The notes beneath the pieces were generated by a model. It had not been told where the DNA came from, made no database searches, and was given only the letters and a program-made list of their open reading frames with translations. The translations under genes were made by a program, and so were the position numbers. Positions 23,658-32,535 of a stretch of 64,000 bases of DNA are shown here, in pieces (the stretch's first letter is position 1; each line of letters opens with the position of its first letter). This stretch comes from JAUVXJ01 sp964433755 (GTDB taxonomy: Bacteria; Chloroflexota; Anaerolineae; UBA7937; B3-Chlor): contig CAYSSR010000001.1 in NCBI GenBank assembly GCA_964433755.1, positions 1,178,001 to 1,242,000 of the forward strand. The letters are read 5' to 3'.

Positions 23658-25259
23658 TCAGAGATTCTCTTCTCCATACACGATGTTGCCGTCGAAGACC
23701 GTAGCCATCACGCGTGTCTCCAGAATCTCCTCTGGCTGTATCTCGAAGATGTCCTTGGACAGGACGACCAGGTCGGCCAGCTTGCCCGGCGCGATAGTAC
23801 CGCGCTCGATCTCCGTGCCGCAGGCGTAGGCCGCGCCCCGAGTGTACGCGTACACAGCCTCACCCACGGAGAGACGTTGCTCGGGGTGCCAACCTCCTTC
23901 CGGCTCCCCGCTTGCGCGCTGTCTGGTCACCGCCGCATGAATGCCCGCCAGAGGGTCCATGGACTCCACAGGCGCATCGGAGCCAAAGGCCACGAGAGCC
24001 CCAGTATCGAGCAGCGACCTCCAGGCGTAGGCCAGTTCCGTACGCTCGCCCCAGTACTTGTCGGCGATGTAGATGTCCTGGGTAGCGTGGATCGGTTGCA
24101 TGGAAGCGATTATGCTCAGTTCCCGAAACCTTGGCACGTCCGTCGCGGTCAGCAACTGGGCGTGCTCGATGCGATGGCGCAAGCTCTTGCCCGCCCCGCT
24201 CCGGCGCTGCTTCTCAAACGCGTCGAGGACGCGGCGGTTTGCCCTATCACCAAGGGCGTGCACAGAGCAGGCCAGGTCAGCCTCACCCGCACGCAGCACC
24301 GTCTCCTCGAGTTCCTCCTGGGTGATGGCGGCAACACCTCTGTTTTCCGCCTGGCCCGCGTAGGGCTCCAGCATCTCCCCGGTCTGTGAGCCAAGGCTAC
24401 CGTCAGCGAAGATCTTGACGTTGCCAATTCGCAGGTATTCGTTCCCGAAACCGCTCCGCAGGCCCAGCTTGATGGCCTCATCCAGGTTGTCGCTGGGGAT
24501 CATGAGGAAGACCCTCAGACCGAGTTCCTCCCTCGCCAGCATCTCCTGATAGTCGCGCAGGGACCCACTTCCATCGCAGTCGTGGACCCCTGTCAGGCCC
24601 AGGCGCTGGGCATCGGCGATAGCGGCCTTCAGGGCTTCTTGCCTCTCCTGGGGACCTGGCACCGGGACCACGTCGGAGACGAGAGGAACAGCCTCTTCCT
24701 TGAGAATGCCGGTCGGCTCCCCAGTCTCCGGGTCCCTGTCGATTATGCCGCCCTGTGGTTCGGGTGTATTCTTGCTCACCCCGGCCTCACGCAAAGCGAG
24801 GGAGTTGACCCAGATCACGTGGCCGTCCTTCTTGGTCAGCACCACCGGATGCTCCGGAGCGATCTCGTCCAGCAGTTGCCTCGAGGGCACTTTGTCCTCT
24901 CCCCAGGTATTGTCACTCCAACCCCACCCGCGAACCCAGACGCCAGGCTCGGTCTGCTTCATGTAGGTGGCAAGCGAGGACAACGTCTCTTCCAGGGAGA
25001 ACTCTTCTCGAAGACTGACTCCGGAGGCTTTGGAGGCATAATGCTGCAGATGCAAATGACAGTCGGTGAACGCCGGCAGCAGCGTTTTGCCGTGAAGATC
25101 GACTACCTGCCATCCACCGTGAGATATCATTCCGTGGAACTCTTCGTCGTACCCCAGGGCGAGGATCCGACGGCCGACGGTGGCCACGGCCGCGGCTTGC
25201 GGGCGACGGCTGTCCATGGTGTAAACGTGGCCATTCAGGAACAGCAGTGGGTCAGACAT
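23658..25259 (-). CDS. YtcJ-like metal-dependent amidohydrolase (first tandem copy)
   Basis: 533 residues from the ATG at 25259, which follows GGGAG at 8 nt; the open frame extends further but without family similarity. Motifs: LPAFTDCHLHLQHYASKASG, CSVHALGDRANRRVLDAFEK, RHRIEHAQLL, VAFGSDAPVESMDPLAGIHA. The N-terminal beta-barrel part starts PLLFLNGHVYTMDSRRP. It is near-collinear with the downstream copy, so the pair arose by tandem duplication; the divergence (for instance AGQAENRG against VGQSDNRG) may mean different substrates. Embedded between EtfB and the second copy in an acyl-CoA dehydrogenase operon. Confidence 0.87.
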   Translation of the reverse strand: MSDPLLFLNGHVYTMDSRRPQAAAVATVGRRILALGYDEEFHGMISHGGWQVVDLHGKTLLPAFTDCHLHLQHYASKASGVSLREEFSLEETLSSLATYMKQTEPGVWVRGWGWSDNTWGEDKVPSRQLLDEIAPEHPVVLTKKDGHVIWVNSLALREAGVSKNTPEPQGGIIDRDPETGEPTGILKEEAVPLVSDVVPVPGPQERQEALKAAIADAQRLGLTGVHDCDGSGSLRDYQEMLAREELGLRVFLMIPSDNLDEAIKLGLRSGFGNEYLRIGNVKIFADGSLGSQTGEMLEPYAGQAENRGVAAITQEELEETVLRAGEADLACSVHALGDRANRRVLDAFEKQRRSGAGKSLRHRIEHAQLLTATDVPRFRELSIIASMQPIHATQDIYIADKYWGERTELAYAWRSLLDTGALVAFGSDAPVESMDPLAGIHAAVTRQRASGEPEGGWHPEQRLSVGEAVYAYTRGAAYACGTEIERGTIAPGKLADLVVLSKDIFEIQPEEILETRVMATVFDGNIVYGEENL

Positions 25260-25359
25260 GCATAGTCTCCCTACTCCGCCGGAGCTTCCCCAGCCCCTGA
25301 TCACTTCGAGTGGGGTGGGCGTTGGTCGGTTCAAGGTGAGCCATGTACTCCTTCATCCG

Positions 25360-26148
25360 CTATGACTGGATCAGACCTTTGGCCTTCAATTCTTGGAGCA
25401 GCTCCCTCGCGGTCTGCTCCGGCTTGCCGGTGAGAATCCGGCCCCGCTCGCGCTCGGGAGCGGCGTAGCTGGTCTTCACTTCGGTGCGAATGCTTTCAGC
25501 TACGGCCTCGGGGGTCAAACCCAGATCCTCGGTCCCCCAAACCTGCACCGTCTTCTCCTCGTAAGCAGCGATCGATCCCGGCAGGCTTGGGTGGCGGGGT
25601 CTGTTTGCCCCTTGATCCACAGAGACCACGGCGGGAAGAGGCGCCTCCCACGTCGCGTATCCCGAGGAGAGCCTTCGCCGGGCGGTCACCTTGCCGTCGC
25701 TGACGTGAAGCCCGCTGGCTCTGAGGATCTGAGGTAGGCCTAGATACTGCGCCAACCGTGGGGCGAACTCACCTGTGCCCTCCCCGGCGGATCTGTGACC
25801 GGTGAGGATCAGGTCGTAGTCGCCCATCTTGTTGAGGGCCTCTCCTACGATCATCACCGCCGCCGAGGCGTCCACGGAGGAGAAAGCCTCGTCAGCGAGA
25901 AGCACCGCCTCGTCCACGCCCATGGCCAGGGCCTCTCGGAGCATGTCGTCGGCCTCGGCAGGTCCCATGGTCACAGCCACGACGTGCGCGCCCGCCTCTC
26001 GTCTGAGGGCCAACGCCTCCTCGAGCGGGTACCTGTCGGCAGGATTCATGATCAGTGCCGCTTCCCGGGTATCCAGAATGCCGCGCGAACGGCTTACGCG
26101 CACCGTCGCGAGATCGTAGACCTGCTTGATGGGCACGATCACCTTCAT
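25360..26148 (-). CDS. etfB: Electron transfer flavoprotein beta subunit
   Basis: 262 residues, beginning MKVIVPIKQVYDLATVRVSR, with NPADRYPLEEALALRREAGA, VAVTMGPAEADDMLREALAM, GVDEAVLLAD and LILTGHRSAGEGTGEFAPRL (nucleotide-binding site). The last 40 residues form the helical tail LTGKPEQTARELLQELKAKG. It would bind AMP (or a second FAD in bifurcating ETFs) and contact the acyl-CoA dehydrogenase encoded 14 bp upstream. The AMP-site phrase is closer to ordinary ETF, but whether the complex bifurcates cannot be judged by eye. AGGAGGA precedes the ATG. Confidence 0.9.
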   Translation of the reverse strand: MKVIVPIKQVYDLATVRVSRSRGILDTREAALIMNPADRYPLEEALALRREAGAHVVAVTMGPAEADDMLREALAMGVDEAVLLADEAFSSVDASAAVMIVGEALNKMGDYDLILTGHRSAGEGTGEFAPRLAQYLGLPQILRASGLHVSDGKVTARRRLSSGYATWEAPLPAVVSVDQGANRPRHPSLPGSIAAYEEKTVQVWGTEDLGLTPEAVAESIRTEVKTSYAAPERERGRILTGKPEQTARELLQELKAKGLIQS

Positions 26149-26162
26149 CTGTGTTCCTCCTC

Positions 26163-27329
26163 CTAGGGCTCGACGCGCACTCCCAGGCTGCGGAAGGCCT
26201 CCATGGCGATAACGACACGCTGTATCTCGTTGGCCCCTTCGAAGATTTCGGTGATGCGCGCGTCGCGATACATCTGCTCCATGGGATAGTCTCTCATGTA
26301 GCCCAGCGCCCCGTGGATCTGGACTCCCCTGTCCACCGCGCGGGCAAGGACCTCCGATCCGAAGAGCTTGCAGATACCACCCAACTGCCGGTACGGGCGG
26401 CCGGAATCAGCGAGCCAGGCGACGCGATAGACCAGCGACCGCAGCGCCTCCATCTCCGTGATGATGTCAGCGATCATGAACTGGATTGCTTGTTTCTGGG
26501 CGATAGGGACGCCAAACTGCTCCCGATACTTGGCGTACTCCAGGCAGACCTTGAGCACGCCTTGCGCCCCGCCCAGACAACCCGCGCCGAGTCCGTGCCG
26601 GCCGTGATCGAGGGTGCGCATGGCAGTGAGAAAGCCCATGCCCACCTGTCCGATGACGTTCTCCGCGGGAACGCGGCACCCATCGAAGACCAGCTCCGCC
26701 GTCGAAGAGCCGACGATGCCCATCTTCTCGTCGATGGTGCCCAGAGAGAACCCTGGGAAGCCCTTCTCTACCACGAAGGCGGTATGCCCACCTCGATATC
26801 CCAGGGCTTTGTCGGTTACGGCAAATACGCTGAAGATCTCTGCGTCAACGCCATTGGTGATCCAGATCTTGGAGCCATCCAGGATGTAGCTGTCACCCTC
26901 TCTCACGGCGGAGAGTGAGATCGAGGCAGCATCTGATCCAGCGTTGGGCTCCGTCAGGGCAAAGGCTGCGATCTGCTCTCCCCGGCAAAGGGGCGGGAGG
27001 TACTTCTCCTTCAGTCTATCGCTGCCATCGAGATAGATGGCCGTGGTCCCGATGCTCGTGTGTGCCCCTGCCAGCACGGCCACCGAGGGGTTGCCCTGCA
27101 TCAGCTCTTCCATCAGGATGCAGTACCCGGTCTCTCCGGCGCCAGCACCGCCGTACTTGGTGGGAAAGGGCACGCCGAAGAAGCCCAGCTCCGCCATCTC
27201 CTGGCGCAGGTCGAGGGGTATGGCGTGGGTCTCCTCTATCTCTGCGGTCCTTGGCGCGATGACTTGCTGTGCATAGTCGCGCACAGCGCGTCGAAGCAAC
27301 TCATGCTTCTTCTCGAAAGTGAAGTCCAT
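26163..27329 (-). CDS. Acyl-CoA dehydrogenase
   Basis: 388 residues, standard length. Family signatures include FALTEPNAGSDAASISLSAV (signature 1), WITNGVDAEIFSVFAV, SSTAELVFDGCRVPAENVIG, QFGVPIAQKQAIQFMIADII and QIHGALGYMRDYPMEQMYRD. The catalytic Glu lies in RITEIFEGANEIQR, the usual position of short- and medium-chain enzymes. It oxidises an acyl-CoA to the 2-enoyl-CoA and passes electrons to the ETF encoded in the same operon. Specificity (butyryl, branched or aromatic acyl) cannot be fixed. No enoyl-CoA hydratase or thiolase is in the window. Confidence 0.92.
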   Translation of the reverse strand: MDFTFEKKHELLRRAVRDYAQQVIAPRTAEIEETHAIPLDLRQEMAELGFFGVPFPTKYGGAGAGETGYCILMEELMQGNPSVAVLAGAHTSIGTTAIYLDGSDRLKEKYLPPLCRGEQIAAFALTEPNAGSDAASISLSAVREGDSYILDGSKIWITNGVDAEIFSVFAVTDKALGYRGGHTAFVVEKGFPGFSLGTIDEKMGIVGSSTAELVFDGCRVPAENVIGQVGMGFLTAMRTLDHGRHGLGAGCLGGAQGVLKVCLEYAKYREQFGVPIAQKQAIQFMIADIITEMEALRSLVYRVAWLADSGRPYRQLGGICKLFGSEVLARAVDRGVQIHGALGYMRDYPMEQMYRDARITEIFEGANEIQRVVIAMEAFRSLGVRVEP

Positions 27330-27372
27330 GCTTCCCCTCCCGCGTTGTGAACTGCAGAGCGTTGGCTGTCAG

Positions 27373-27774
27373 TTAAGCGACCGCGAACCTGGCCATCCGT
27401 TGCAGGTTCCCGTCGAGGTAGATCTCTACTCGGTAGCTGCCTCGCGGCCATGCGTTAGGACTTGTCAACTCGAACCCCACGCAGCCAAACCCGCCTGTTT
27501 GGACCTCATAGTTGATCTCCTCTATGAAGTCCCCTCCGAAGTACCACCGGCTGGTGACGGTCGATCCCTGCCTCAGATTCGATACCATCACCGAGCAGTA
27601 GAAAACGCCACTGGGAGAGAATGTGGTGACGTCGTCCACGGGACAGTAATCGGCGTCGAGCGCGGTGGTGAGAACTATGTCGTCGATAGAAGCGGTTCCG
27701 CCTAGCGCGTCGCATCCGGTGGTGAATAGCAAGAGGACCACGACACAGATCCATCGCAGCCCCATCCTCAGCAT
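27373..27774 (-). CDS. Small secreted lipoprotein of unknown function
   Basis: 133 residues from the ATG at 27774 (AGGGAGG about 10 nt upstream). The signal peptide WICVVVLLLFTTGC ends in a lipobox (TTGC). The mature part is a single beta-rich domain with LTTALDADYCPVDDVTTFSP, FYCSVMVSNLRQGSTVTSRW and NAWPRGSYRVEIYLDGNLQR, the pattern of an Ig-like beta sandwich used as a stand-alone exported domain. It is the first gene behind the minus-strand promoter at 27843-27815, 43 bp before the acyl-CoA dehydrogenase gene, but its function need not be linked to that operon. Confidence 0.65.
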   Translation of the reverse strand: MLRMGLRWICVVVLLLFTTGCDALGGTASIDDIVLTTALDADYCPVDDVTTFSPSGVFYCSVMVSNLRQGSTVTSRWYFGGDFIEEINYEVQTGGFGCVGFELTSPNAWPRGSYRVEIYLDGNLQRMARFAVA

Positions 27775-27814
27775 AACCAGGAGCCTCCCTTCCCGCCCCT
27801 TCCGGGGCAGGGTA

Positions 27815-27843
27815 ACGATACCACCGTTTTCGGGCGGCGTCAA
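27815..27843 (-). promoter_or_regulatory. Promoter of the long minus-strand acd-etf-amidohydrolase operon
   Basis: On the minus strand TTGACG (27843-27838), 17 bp, TATCGT (27820-27815), 41 bp before the lipoprotein ATG. It diverges from the plus-strand promoter at 27870-27899. Confidence 0.55.
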
Positions 27844-27869
27844 GGCCACTAGCGAGCGGAGTGGATCAT

Positions 27870-27899
27870 TTGCCCGGCCAGGTGACCGCGTGCTATAAT
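27870..27899 (+). promoter_or_regulatory. Promoter of the glycan cluster
   Basis: TTGCCC (27870-27875), 18 bp, TATAAT (27894-27899). Transcription from about 27906 would cover the methyltransferase GTG at 28011 with a leader of about 105 nt. It is the only clear promoter before the six downstream glycan genes. Confidence 0.6.
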
Positions 27900-28010
27900 C
27901 GCCCTGCGCTGCACCGCACTGTGTCCGTCGTGGTTGAGCGCCCACTCAGGTTCCTCATCCCCAGTCCGTTCCCAGGCAGAGATCGAGGGTGGGGCCGGCG
28001 AGATTATCGA

Positions 28011-28847
28011 GTGAGCGAAGTATCCTGGAGAGAATACCTCACCGACTACAACGAAGGTCTGGGCCTGGTCTACGAGCGGTTGGTGCTCAACGACTATCTC
28101 AGCCGTCTGATGGACACCTACGAGATCCAGACGGTCCTGGAAGCACCGTTGTTTGGCATGGCCGGTGTGTCCGGCATCAACAGCGTGTACCTGGCGCAGC
28201 GAGGATGCGAGGTCACACTGGTAGACGTCAACGCGGAGCGGTTGGACGGCATCCAGCGTATCTGGGAGGAGCTGAATCTTCCCTGCCGGTTTGTGCTCAA
28301 CGGCGACCTCACGCGGCTGCCCTTCCCAGATCAGAGCTTCGACCTTGCCTGGGAGTGGGCTGGGCTCTGGTATCTGCCAGATGCGGAAGCACTGCTCAAG
28401 GAACTGGTGCGCGTGTCCAGACATCTGGTTTTCGTGGCCATGCCCAACAGGGTGCAGATCGGGTACTGGCTGCGAAAGCTGCTGGTCGACCGGGAGTTCT
28501 TCGAGACTGTGGACGAGCGGTGGGTGAACATGGGACTGATCAAGCGCACCCTCCGGCAAGCCGCAGTGACTCTCGTCGAGGAAGGGGTGCTGGACGTACC
28601 ACCGTGGCCGGATACGGTTATGCCAGCCGCGGAGTTGCTTCGCCGCCTTGGGATCAGTTCCGGGAGGTTGGAGACACGATTCAGCGGGGATGACTGGCAG
28701 TGGAGTACCATGGACTACTACCTGGGGAAGAGGCCCGAACTGGAGCAGATCATACATCGCTACGCGTTCCTGGAAAGGCTGCGGCTGCCGTGGCGACTGA
28801 AAGTCCTGTGGGCTCACCACCGCTACGTGCTGGTCAGCAAGAGGTAG
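28011..28847 (+). CDS. Class I SAM-dependent methyltransferase
   Basis: 278 residues from the GTG at 28011; the longer frame from 27861 would start before the predicted promoter. Rossmann-type motifs: VLEAPLFGMAGVSGINSVYL (motif I, with a weak Gly pattern), GCEVTLVDVNAERLDGI (motif II acidic residue Asp) and NGDLTRLPFPDQSFDLAWEW (motif III/IV of Methyltransf_11). The C-terminal half, with FETVDERWVNMGLI and MDYYLGKRPELEQI, is not standard and may hold the acceptor site. The substrate is probably a sugar or lipid-linked intermediate, judging by the glycan cluster that follows. The epimerase gene starts 7 bp downstream. Confidence 0.75.
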   Translation: MSEVSWREYLTDYNEGLGLVYERLVLNDYLSRLMDTYEIQTVLEAPLFGMAGVSGINSVYLAQRGCEVTLVDVNAERLDGIQRIWEELNLPCRFVLNGDLTRLPFPDQSFDLAWEWAGLWYLPDAEALLKELVRVSRHLVFVAMPNRVQIGYWLRKLLVDREFFETVDERWVNMGLIKRTLRQAAVTLVEEGVLDVPPWPDTVMPAAELLRRLGISSGRLETRFSGDDWQWSTMDYYLGKRPELEQIIHRYAFLERLRLPWRLKVLWAHHRYVLVSKR

Positions 28848-28854
28848 TCCGGCA

Positions 28855-29805
28855 ATGAAGATCCTGATCACGGGGGGAGCTGGGTTCATCGGGAGCCACC
28901 TGGTAGATGCTCTGCTGGCTCGGGGCGACGAGGTAGTGTGCATAGACAACTTCAACGACTACTACAGCCCGGAGCGCAAACGCAAGAACCTGGAGCAGGC
29001 CACGGCTTCGCCCTCTTTCCACCTCTACGAAGTCGACGTCCGCGACTTCGAGGCTCTGGCGCGCGTCTTTGCCGTCGAGGAACCTCAGAAGGTGCTCCAT
29101 CTGGCGGCGATGGCTGGCGTGCGCAACTCCGTCAAGGAACCTCTCCTCTACGAGGAGGTCAACGTCAGGGGTACCCTCAACCTCCTGGAGGCGGCTGCTC
29201 AACATGGAGTCGCCAGCTTTGTGCTGGCTTCGACTTCCTCCGTGTACGGTGCCAGCAAGGAGATACCGTTTCGGGAGGACAACACCGCCATCCTGCCTCT
29301 GGCTCCCTACCCGGCCACGAAGAGGGCGTGCGAGCTACTGGCTCACGTTTATCATAACCTCCATGGCCTATCCTGCGCCGCCCTGCGCTTCTTCACCGTC
29401 TATGGTCCAAGGGGAAGGCCGGACATGACGCCGTATCTATTCACTGAAGCCATCTCTCAGGGCAAGGAGATTACGCTCTTCGACGAGGGGCGGCCGCAGC
29501 GCGACTTCACCTACATCGCAGACATCGTTGAGGGAGTCCTGGCTGCGACCGATGCGGATTTCGGATATGAGATCATCAATCTGGGCAATTCCGAGCCGGT
29601 GAGAATGAGCGATTTCGTCGAGATCATCGAGGAACTTGTGGGCCGGAAGGCCAAAATCATCTCTCCGCCTCTTCCGCCCAGCGAACCTCCACTGACCTAC
29701 GCCGACGTCTCCAAGGCCCACCGCCTGCTGGGATACGACCCGGGCACCAGCATCCACGAGGGCCTGACCCACTTCGTTCGTTGGTACCGGCAGGAGGCGA
29801 GTTGA
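28855..29805 (+). CDS. NAD-dependent UDP-glucuronate 4-epimerase-like enzyme
   Basis: 316 residues, extended SDR fold. The NAD site is TGGAGFIGSHLVDALLARGD, the catalytic region has STSSVYG and the YPATK motif, and the substrate side shows DNFNDYYSPERKRKNL and TVYGPRGRPDMTPYLFTEAI with RDFTYIADIVEGV. These details match CapI/UDP-glucuronate 4-epimerases more closely than GalE. It would supply UDP-galacturonate for surface polysaccharide. It starts 7 bp after the methyltransferase and is followed after 1 bp by the radical SAM gene, so the three are one transcription unit. Confidence 0.85.
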   Translation: MKILITGGAGFIGSHLVDALLARGDEVVCIDNFNDYYSPERKRKNLEQATASPSFHLYEVDVRDFEALARVFAVEEPQKVLHLAAMAGVRNSVKEPLLYEEVNVRGTLNLLEAAAQHGVASFVLASTSSVYGASKEIPFREDNTAILPLAPYPATKRACELLAHVYHNLHGLSCAALRFFTVYGPRGRPDMTPYLFTEAISQGKEITLFDEGRPQRDFTYIADIVEGVLAATDADFGYEIINLGNSEPVRMSDFVEIIEELVGRKAKIISPPLPPSEPPLTYADVSKAHRLLGYDPGTSIHEGLTHFVRWYRQEAS

Positions 29806-29806
29806 G

Positions 29807-30880
29807 GTGCTGAGGCTGCTCCCTCGCCTTCCTGGATACATGGCCTTCCGCCAGTTCGGCGCTCCCAGGTTGCTTCCCTTCAACCTGGTGCTCAGTGTCA
29901 CCTACAGGTGCAACTCTCGCTGCAAGACCTGCAACGTCTGGCAGCGCTCCGCCCAGGAACTGACCACGAACGAGTGGCGAGAGGTCTTCGCCAGTTTCGG
30001 TCATACCCCCTACTACATGACCTTCAGTGGCGGGGAACCTTTCCTTCGAGATGACATAGCCGAGATCGTGTCTTCTGCCGTCGCTTTATGCCAACCCGCC
30101 ATCGTCACCATCCCTACCAATGGTCTCCTGGGTGAAGTCATCGTGGCCAGGGTGAAGCAGATCCTGGAGCAGGCGGGGAAGGCGCGAATTGGCATCAACC
30201 TCTCGCTGGACGGCGTTGGGGAGCAACACGATGACATCAGAGGGGTCCAGGGGAACTACGAGAAGGCGCTAGAGACCTACCGCCGCCTCAGGGAGGTCGA
30301 CCATCCTAACCTCACCCTCAGTATTCACACAGTGGTTTCCCGTTTCAACGTGGAGCAGATCGAAGAGATCTACGCAGCGCTGTCGAGGCTGGAGCCTGAT
30401 TCCTACATCAGTGAGGTCGCGGAGCAGCGAGTAGAGTTGCAGACGATGGACTCGGAGATTACGCCATCACCCGAGGAATACGCCCGTGTAGCGGACTTCC
30501 TCGCGGCCGAGGCCAGGAATAGCAGCGCCACGGGCCTGGCCAAGACTACCCAGGCCTTCAGAGCCCAGTACTATGGCCTGGCGAAGCGAACCCTGTTCGA
30601 GGAGAGGCAGGTCATACCCTGCTATGCAGGGTTCTCTTCGGCCCACATCTCTCCCGACGGTGATGTGTGGGCCTGCTGCACCCGCGCAGAGCCGCTGGGC
30701 AACCTCAGGGACACGAACTACGAGTTCGCGTCCATCTGGTTTGGCCAGCGCGCAGAGTCCATGCGTCGGAGCATCGTGGCCGGAGAGTGTTTCTGTCCCA
30801 TGGCCAACGTCGCATACTCCAACATGCTCCTCCACCCGCCGACGTTATTCCGGGTCGCACGCCAGGTGCTTTTGCCCTAG
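29807..30880 (+). CDS. Radical SAM protein with SPASM-like C-terminal cysteines
   Basis: 357 residues. The [4Fe-4S]-AdoMet motif is TYRCNSRCKTC (CxxxCxxC), followed by the GGEP motif in YMTFSGGEPFLRDDI and the substrate/AdoMet strand INLSLDGVGEQHDDIRG. Late cysteines (IPCYAGFSSAHISPDGDVWA with CC after it, and GECFCPMAN) indicate an auxiliary cluster domain. Family members modify peptides, lipids or sugars; in glycan and lipid clusters related proteins act on lipid tails (HpnH-like) or carbohydrates. The substrate is unknown. The GTG start lies 1 bp after the epimerase stop. Confidence 0.85.
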   Translation: MLRLLPRLPGYMAFRQFGAPRLLPFNLVLSVTYRCNSRCKTCNVWQRSAQELTTNEWREVFASFGHTPYYMTFSGGEPFLRDDIAEIVSSAVALCQPAIVTIPTNGLLGEVIVARVKQILEQAGKARIGINLSLDGVGEQHDDIRGVQGNYEKALETYRRLREVDHPNLTLSIHTVVSRFNVEQIEEIYAALSRLEPDSYISEVAEQRVELQTMDSEITPSPEEYARVADFLAAEARNSSATGLAKTTQAFRAQYYGLAKRTLFEERQVIPCYAGFSSAHISPDGDVWACCTRAEPLGNLRDTNYEFASIWFGQRAESMRRSIVAGECFCPMANVAYSNMLLHPPTLFRVARQVLLP

Positions 30881-30906
30881 AGAAGCGAGGTTTGGCAGGG
30901 GTGCCG

Positions 30907-32535
30907 ATGGTCCAGAAAGCGCGCCGACTGTACGAGGAACATAGCAGCTTCGTTCTGTTTGCCGTGCTCTTCCTGGCCTTCCGGGTTTTTGTGCTCCTTC
31001 TTTACCGGCCGGGGGGCTTCTTCGCTGACTACTCCGACTACAACACCAGCTATCTTCCCTTCGCCCAATGGTCCGACAAGGGTCTGTACCCCTTCGTACA
31101 CTACTGGCTGGAATGGCCACCCCTCTTCTCCTGGTGGGTCGTTGGCGTCTATCGTTTGAGCCTGCTTCTTCCGGCCTGGACCGATCCCAGGCTGTGGTAC
31201 AACACGTTGCTGGGCCTGTCCCTATTGCCCTTCGAGGTGGGGAACTTCGTGCTCGTCTATCTGACCGGCCTGGAGCTGTACGACAGAGCCAAGGGCCTGA
31301 AGTGCGCGTTGATCTACGCCTGCCTCTTCAGCCCTCTCTACATCTGGAGCGGCTGGAACGACTGTATGTCGTTGTTCTTCCTGCTCCTGGGACTCTATCT
31401 CTGCCTGAGAGGCAGATCAGTCATCGCGGGGATCATGGTGGGAGCAGGATTCTGGGTCAAGGTCATTCCTCTCCTGGTGGCTCCCGTGGGTGTCAGGGTG
31501 TTGGATGGCCTGCGCCGCAAAGCCGCCTTTGTGGCGGCTGCCTGCGTCACGCTGGTGGCGATAGCATTTGCCTTTGTTCTCATCAATCCTGGCTTCCTTT
31601 GGACGTTCTTTGCCAATCTGCTGGGTCGCTCCTCGTGGGAGACGGTGTGGGCTCTATTGGATGGATACTACTCCTACGGCGTGGTCACTGCTGACCGCCT
31701 GACGATCCCCGTCAACCACAGCACGCACGCTTCGTCTCTGCCCTGGCCCCTCGTCACGGCGGCCTTCGGCCTGCTCCTGATCTGGCTGTACTCTCGCCGG
31801 CTGGACTACCGTTCCAAGCTGAACGTGGTTGCCCTCACCGGGCTGACTGTGAACGTCTTCACCCTCTACAGCAAGGGGTATAGCCCTCAGTTCATCGTGC
31901 AACTGATTCCCTTCGTGATCCTCCTGCTGCCCAATCTGAAGGGTGTCTGCTACGTCATCTTGCTCGAGTGGATCAACTTCCTCGAGGCCACGATCTACTT
32001 CGTCGTGTTGCCGGACCAGCACTGGGTGCTGGTGGCGACCATTCTGTCGAGGACCCTGCTGTTGGTGGCGCTGAGTGTGGAGTACGGGTTCGTACTCTTC
32101 GAGGGTGCCTCTTCCCGCCTGCGGCTGTTCCAGCGCCGCGGTTCGGTGGCCCTGCTGATCTGCCTCGCCGTGGGTTTGTGCGCCATGCTCTATCCTTTGG
32201 GGCAGGCCTATGCAACGGCACGCTACGAGGCCGAGGAGTACCGTCCCGTGATCGAGGTGATCAAGGCCCGATCCACATCCGCTGCGGCGGGCCTGATTGT
32301 GGCAGACCAGCAAGTCTACCAGCGGTTGTATCCATTCCTGAGGGGATCGGTCTCGCTCTACCTGTCACCCGACGATAGGAGGATGTCCACCATCGGTTCC
32401 AGCCACGACGAGCTTTGGCTGCTCACCACCCAGCCCGGGTCCAGCGACGCCTGGAGCTGGCTAGCCGAGAACGCTGAGCAAACAGAGACGTACGAGTTCA
32501 CCGGTGGAAAGCTGCTCAGGTATGACCTCCCCTAG
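30907..32535 (+). CDS. GT-C type integral membrane glycosyltransferase-like protein
   Basis: 542 residues from the ATG at 30907, which follows GGGG at 6 nt; GTG at 30901 is an alternative start. About eleven hydrophobic segments; the first external loop has acidic residues (FFADYSDYNTSYLPFAQWSD) typical of the catalytic loop of GT-C enzymes that use polyprenyl-phosphate sugars. WNDCMSLFFLLLGLYLCLRG and SKGYSPQFIVQLIPFVILLL are further membrane landmarks. About 100 residues at the C-terminus are soluble. It most resembles PIG-M/DUF2029-like mannosyltransferases; the assignment is by topology, not by a unique motif. Confidence 0.65.
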   Translation: MVQKARRLYEEHSSFVLFAVLFLAFRVFVLLLYRPGGFFADYSDYNTSYLPFAQWSDKGLYPFVHYWLEWPPLFSWWVVGVYRLSLLLPAWTDPRLWYNTLLGLSLLPFEVGNFVLVYLTGLELYDRAKGLKCALIYACLFSPLYIWSGWNDCMSLFFLLLGLYLCLRGRSVIAGIMVGAGFWVKVIPLLVAPVGVRVLDGLRRKAAFVAAACVTLVAIAFAFVLINPGFLWTFFANLLGRSSWETVWALLDGYYSYGVVTADRLTIPVNHSTHASSLPWPLVTAAFGLLLIWLYSRRLDYRSKLNVVALTGLTVNVFTLYSKGYSPQFIVQLIPFVILLLPNLKGVCYVILLEWINFLEATIYFVVLPDQHWVLVATILSRTLLLVALSVEYGFVLFEGASSRLRLFQRRGSVALLICLAVGLCAMLYPLGQAYATARYEAEEYRPVIEVIKARSTSAAAGLIVADQQVYQRLYPFLRGSVSLYLSPDDRRMSTIGSSHDELWLLTTQPGSSDAWSWLAENAEQTETYEFTGGKLLRYDLP

